DNA of 64,000 nucleotides from Glycomyces albidus (lineage in GTDB: Bacteria > Actinomycetota > Actinomycetes > Mycobacteriales > Micromonosporaceae). This document shows, piece by piece, positions 63,682 through 64,000 of this stretch (position 1 is the first letter of the stretch; every line of letters begins with the position of its first letter). The stretch covers positions 1-64,000 of the forward strand of contig NZ_WIAO01000027.1 in NCBI RefSeq assembly GCF_009451885.1, written 5' to 3'. The position numbers and the translations under genes are program-made. Below the pieces are notes generated by a model. It did no database searches, was not told the DNA's origin, and worked only from the letters and a program-made list of their open reading frames with translations.

Positions 63682-64000
63682 TCAGGGTTTCGGCGCGAGG
63701 GCGATCTTCACGGCGCAGACCTTGAACTCGGGCATGCGGCTGATCGGGTCGAGGACGTCGGAGACGGCGGCGTTCGCGTTCGCGGCGCCGGGGAAGTGGA
63801 ACGGGCTGAAGACGGTGTCGGGCCGGATGTCGACCGACAGGCGCGCGGGCGCGGTGTAGGAGCCGCGGCGGGAGGTCACGCGGACCAGGTCGCCGTCGGC
63901 GATGCCGTGGCGCACCGCCGTGTCCGGGTGGATCTGCAGGAACTGCTCGCCGTCCAGCGAGCCGATCCGGCGGGTCTGGGCGCCCGACTGGTACTGGGTG
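63682..64000 (-). CDS. nasA: Molybdopterin oxidoreductase, C-terminal part (assimilatory nitrate reductase type)
   Basis: The right edge cuts this gene; about 105 C-terminal residues are visible. TQYQSGAQTRRIGSLDGEQ, then FLQIHPDTAVRHGIADGDLV and PDTVFSPFHFPGAANANAAV, with EFKVCAVKI at the end, form the molybdopterin-dinucleotide-binding domain of the NasA/FdhF group; YQSGAQTRR is typical of assimilatory nitrate reductases. The nitrite reductase operon nearby supports that reading, but a formate dehydrogenase-like enzyme cannot be excluded from this fragment. Confidence 0.75.
   Translation of the reverse strand, partial: TQYQSGAQTRRIGSLDGEQFLQIHPDTAVRHGIADGDLVRVTSRRGSYTAPARLSVDIRPDTVFSPFHFPGAANANAAVSDVLDPISRMPEFKVCAVKIALAPKP

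Overview
The window is a stretch of actinobacterial chromosome. It is about 70% G+C with strongly G/C-biased third codon positions, many GTG starts and ATGA/GTGA gene overlaps. It carries typical core genes (dnaG, dus, glyS, uppS, recO, ispH, an Hsp90) and a two-domain geosmin synthase. No rRNA, tRNA or CRISPR was seen. The species cannot be named from sequence alone; a filamentous, geosmin-forming actinomycete is likely.

Layout. 0-7 kb: an IS5-type transposase remnant, an SDR, an MFS exporter, a MocR regulator divergent from a flavin-binding protein, a candidate small RNA, a ThuA-like membrane protein, and a mobile unit made of a ribbon-helix-helix gene and a TnpB nuclease with its right-end hairpin. 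7-12 kb: a secreted M23 peptidase behind a large palindrome, a three-gene ABC exporter and a fatty-acid desaturase. 12-19 kb: dnaG, a large membrane-anchored protein and dus. 19-21.5 kb: a divergent zinc-starvation locus (rpmE2 and a CobW-like protein against rpmB-rpmG-rpsN) around a Zur box. 21.5-34 kb: envelope proteins of unknown function, glyS and an Hsp90/TPR pair. 34-38 kb: znuA-znuC-znuB-arsR-zur and two followers behind a second Zur box. 38-49 kb: a permease pair, a voltage-gated channel, uppS, recO, a toxin-antitoxin pair, a MOSC protein, endonuclease V, small envelope proteins and several short intergenic repeats. 49-54 kb: an assimilatory nitrite reductase operon with a HemD-like regulator and a GlnR-type site. 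54-62 kb: geosmin synthase, a family 2B encapsulin shell, a prenyl diphosphate synthase and IspH. The right edge cuts into an assimilatory nitrate reductase gene.

How the parts fit. IspH makes C5 units, the prenyl synthase can build the C15 substrate, geosmin synthase converts it, and the encapsulin next door could house the enzyme. Zinc uptake, its repressor and the zinc-free ribosomal proteins form one Zur regulon. Nitrate reductase, NirB/NirD, an accessory flavoprotein and a HemD-type protein form a nitrogen-assimilation and siroheme group.

Cautions. Several genes have no stop codon where the family normally ends: the ORF at 12036, the antitoxin, the geosmin synthase and the prenyl synthase. 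For the antitoxin, a single missing G would restore a normal stop, so base-level errors or real frameshifts should be considered. The membrane protein at 31002 is cut by an in-frame TGA.
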